A stretch of 64,000 bases of DNA, taken from assembly GCA_958352885.1 (NCBI GenBank), contig CATWQI010000010.1:62001-126000 (forward strand), read 5' to 3'. This document shows, piece by piece, positions 62,049-64,000 of this stretch. Every line of letters starts with the position of its first letter. Position 1 is the stretch's first letter. A model generated the notes under the pieces. The model was not told where the DNA came from, ran no database searches, and saw nothing but the letters and a program-made list of their open reading frames with translations. Position numbers and translations under genes: made by a program. The DNA comes from an uncultured Duncaniella sp. (GTDB lineage: Bacteria > Bacteroidota > Bacteroidia > Bacteroidales > Muribaculaceae).

Positions 62049-63869
62049 ATGATGAAATCAAAGAAATATATAATAGGATGTCTGGCTGCAGGCATTATGG
62101 CTACGAGTTTTAACTCGTGTGTCGACATCGAGCCTGAGGCAATGTCATTTCTGACACCGGAAAATACATTTGTCGACAGAGCTGGATTGGAGACAATGCT
62201 CGGATTATGTCGTAAACAACTGAATTTCGAATGGTTTGGCGATGCATTCAATTCTGGTAATTGTGAATCATTTATTGTATATGAGTATGCCTGGTCTGAC
62301 CTCCATGTTATGGGTGGACCTGAGACAAAGGAGATTCACAATATGGAAACTCAGCTCACGCCTTCGACTAATATGTATCTTCATCTTCGTTATTGGGTAT
62401 GGGCGTGGAACGGAATAAAATATGCCAATACAGTCATAACACGTACGCCGGAGGCTAAAGAGATGGCTTCGGAGGAAGATAGGGCTGCATGTCTGGCAGA
62501 AGGATATTTCCATCGTGCTTATTGGTACTATCTTCTCGTCAACCAGTTTGGAGATGTTCCCTGGATAGGGGAGGAGATAACAGGTGCAAAACTCGATTTT
62601 AACACGGTATCGCGTAAGACCATATTACGTCACATCAAGGAAGACATGGAGTATGCAGTTAAATGGTTGCCGAAAAATGTTAAACGCGGTGCTGTAAGCC
62701 GTGCTGCTGGCGAACATCTTCTGTCTAAAATATATCTTGCTAACGGCGATTTTCAGGATGCTGTTGATGCTGCAACAAGGTGTATAAATGATTATGGTCT
62801 TGCTCTAATGACCAGTAGATTCGGCGTTAATGCTAAAGATGCGTCTAAGGATGTGTTTAATGATTTGTTCCAGGAAGATAATATTTCTCTTCTTGAGAAT
62901 ACAGAGGCTATTATGGTAGGACAGGAACGTTATGGCGTCGAAGGTTGTTCATCTCCAACAGGTTCGCGCCGCAAGCGCAACTTTGTGCCTCAGTGGCATG
63001 CCGGTTCAAAGGTAAAGACTCCTGATGGGAAGAACGGTACCACAGATGCCAAGGGTATTTATGACGGCTATGAACAACTCGAGGAGCTTGGGCGTGGTCT
63101 TGCCAAAATACGTCCTACAAATTATTATCAGTTCGGCGTGTGGAGTGGTTGCGGCGATGATGTGCGACATAACGCTAACAATTGGTTTGACCGTTCTCGG
63201 ATAGTGTACAATTTGCCCGCATCAAAAGGTGGAAGTGCAAAATATTTCGGCAAACCGGTTGACCCTAAATACTGTACTGATACGATGCGTTGTTATTTCT
63301 CATTCCCGATTGTAAAGGTCCTCGTTAGTAAGGATGATATTAATGCCGGGGGGAATGTGCCGGTTGGTGGCTTTACTGACCAATATATATTCCGCCTGGC
63401 TGAGACTTATCTCAATCGAGCTGAAGCTTACTGGTGGATGGGTAGGAATAATGAGGCAAAGGAGGATGTCAATATCATTCGCCGTCGTTCGAATGCTCCT
63501 GAACTCGCAACAGTTGGACTTGACGAAATTCTTGATGAACGTGCACGAGAGCTGTTCCTTGAAGAACACCGTAAGTCAGAGCTCACCCGAATTGCCTGTC
63601 TGATGGCAGAGAAGGGGATTAACGGTTATACGATGGATAATTTCTCGTATAAAAACTGGTATTATGATCGGATTATGGAAAAAAATAACTTCTTTGCCGA
63701 AGAGTATTATTATTCCACCAATGCGTTCATTATGAAGCCTTACCATGTATGGTGGCCTATACCGCGCAATGCCATAGAATCAAATACCGAGGGTCGGGTT
63801 AACCAGAATATAGGATATGATGGTTGCGAGAATAATATTCCGGTAGAAGAACTTGAGAAACGTTATTAA
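62049..63869 (+). CDS. SusD/RagB-like glycan-binding lipoprotein
   Basis: This 606-residue lipoprotein (SFNSCVDIEPE, Cys near 24) is the surface lid of the SusCD pair. The SusD features are YANTVITRTPEA near residue 135, AEGYFHRAYWYYLLVNQFGDVPWI near residues 155-178, HLLSKIYLANGDFQDAVDAATRCI near 222, and RLAETYLNRAEAYWWMGRNNEAKEDVNIIRRR near 450. All are helical TPR-like segments. It starts 31 bases after susC and is followed 15 bases later by another lipoprotein gene, as usual for such loci. Confidence 0.95.
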   Translation: MMKSKKYIIGCLAAGIMATSFNSCVDIEPEAMSFLTPENTFVDRAGLETMLGLCRKQLNFEWFGDAFNSGNCESFIVYEYAWSDLHVMGGPETKEIHNMETQLTPSTNMYLHLRYWVWAWNGIKYANTVITRTPEAKEMASEEDRAACLAEGYFHRAYWYYLLVNQFGDVPWIGEEITGAKLDFNTVSRKTILRHIKEDMEYAVKWLPKNVKRGAVSRAAGEHLLSKIYLANGDFQDAVDAATRCINDYGLALMTSRFGVNAKDASKDVFNDLFQEDNISLLENTEAIMVGQERYGVEGCSSPTGSRRKRNFVPQWHAGSKVKTPDGKNGTTDAKGIYDGYEQLEELGRGLAKIRPTNYYQFGVWSGCGDDVRHNANNWFDRSRIVYNLPASKGGSAKYFGKPVDPKYCTDTMRCYFSFPIVKVLVSKDDINAGGNVPVGGFTDQYIFRLAETYLNRAEAYWWMGRNNEAKEDVNIIRRRSNAPELATVGLDEILDERARELFLEEHRKSELTRIACLMAEKGINGYTMDNFSYKNWYYDRIMEKNNFFAEEYYYSTNAFIMKPYHVWWPIPRNAIESNTEGRVNQNIGYDGCENNIPVEELEKRY

Positions 63870-63884
63870 CCAGAAAGAAAACAG

Positions 63885-64000
63885 ATGAAAAAAAGTTATA
63901 TTATAGCTCTGGCTTGCAGTTTTGGAATCTTTATGTCATGTTCAGATGATGACGTTAAGACCGAGGTGTATGATAATCCGTATACTAATCCGCTTACCAC
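63885..64000 (+). CDS. Start of a lipoprotein gene after susD (partial)
   Basis: The first ~38 residues read MKKSYIIALACSFGIFMSCSDDD and then acidic and polar residues. This is a lipoprotein signal (FMSC) followed by SDDD, a Bacteroidetes surface-export signature. The gene runs off the window. In this position it is probably a surface glycan-binding protein or another enzyme; the family cannot be read. Confidence 0.75.
   Translation, partial: MKKSYIIALACSFGIFMSCSDDDVKTEVYDNPYTNPLT

Overview
The window is chromosomal DNA from a member of the order Bacteroidales, most likely a gut Muribaculaceae-type organism. The order is supported by several independent signs. Promoters repeatedly show the Bacteroidetes pattern TTTG or TTG, about 20 bases, then TAnnTTTG. 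There is a SusC/SusD pair with a hybrid two-component regulator. There are families largely confined to this phylum (DUF4494, DUF3822, DUF3244, PorU, TPR-HTH membrane regulators). The family-level guess is inference. No tool was run; all calls rest on reading the sequence and on family knowledge.

Bases 1-27000 are mainly core genome on both strands. They hold the end of a GH28-like beta-helix enzyme, dapA, dnaE, trxA, an M23 peptidase, ndk, an NhaC antiporter, a hibernation factor with a Xer recombinase, an AGCS amino-acid symporter, fmt with a PorU-type sortase, rsmD with DUF3822, and DUF805. Next comes an operon of DUF4494, yggS, neuC-like, neuA-like and a CBS-nucleotidyltransferase. This operon has the activation end of a nonulosonic (sialic or legionaminic-like) acid pathway but no NeuB-type synthase. 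Then follow obgE, yraN, an Lrp regulator and an O-acetylhomoserine sulfhydrylase gene.

Bases 27000-33000 are accessory DNA. Two tandem 562-residue TPR sensor/regulator paralogues have near-identical ends and diverged middles. Beyond them lie a small DUF3244-like secreted protein and a glycine-zipper lipoprotein, bracketed by two direct copies of a 200-bp element with terminal inverted repeats. A third copy lies 35 bp upstream of obgE. These look like MITEs with TA target sites.

Bases 33400-40740 return to core genes: yqeY-like, serS, rbfA, a LolC/E-type permease, manC, rel, and tRNA-Phe with a good promoter and terminator. Immediately after the tRNA gene is a probable decayed integrated element (about 40.74-43.9 kb). 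It carries a 657-residue protein of unknown function, paired inverted repeats, and a truncated relaxase.

Bases 44850-64000 are a polysaccharide utilisation locus on the plus strand, cut by the window end. The order is hybrid two-component sensor, GH2, a secreted FAD-oxidoreductase/GH130 fusion, GH105, GH115, SusC, SusD and the start of another lipoprotein. The enzyme set points to a glycan containing glucuronic acid and possibly beta-mannose or a related sugar. The FAD-GH130 fusion and the MITE-bracketed effector/sensor block are the most interesting parts.
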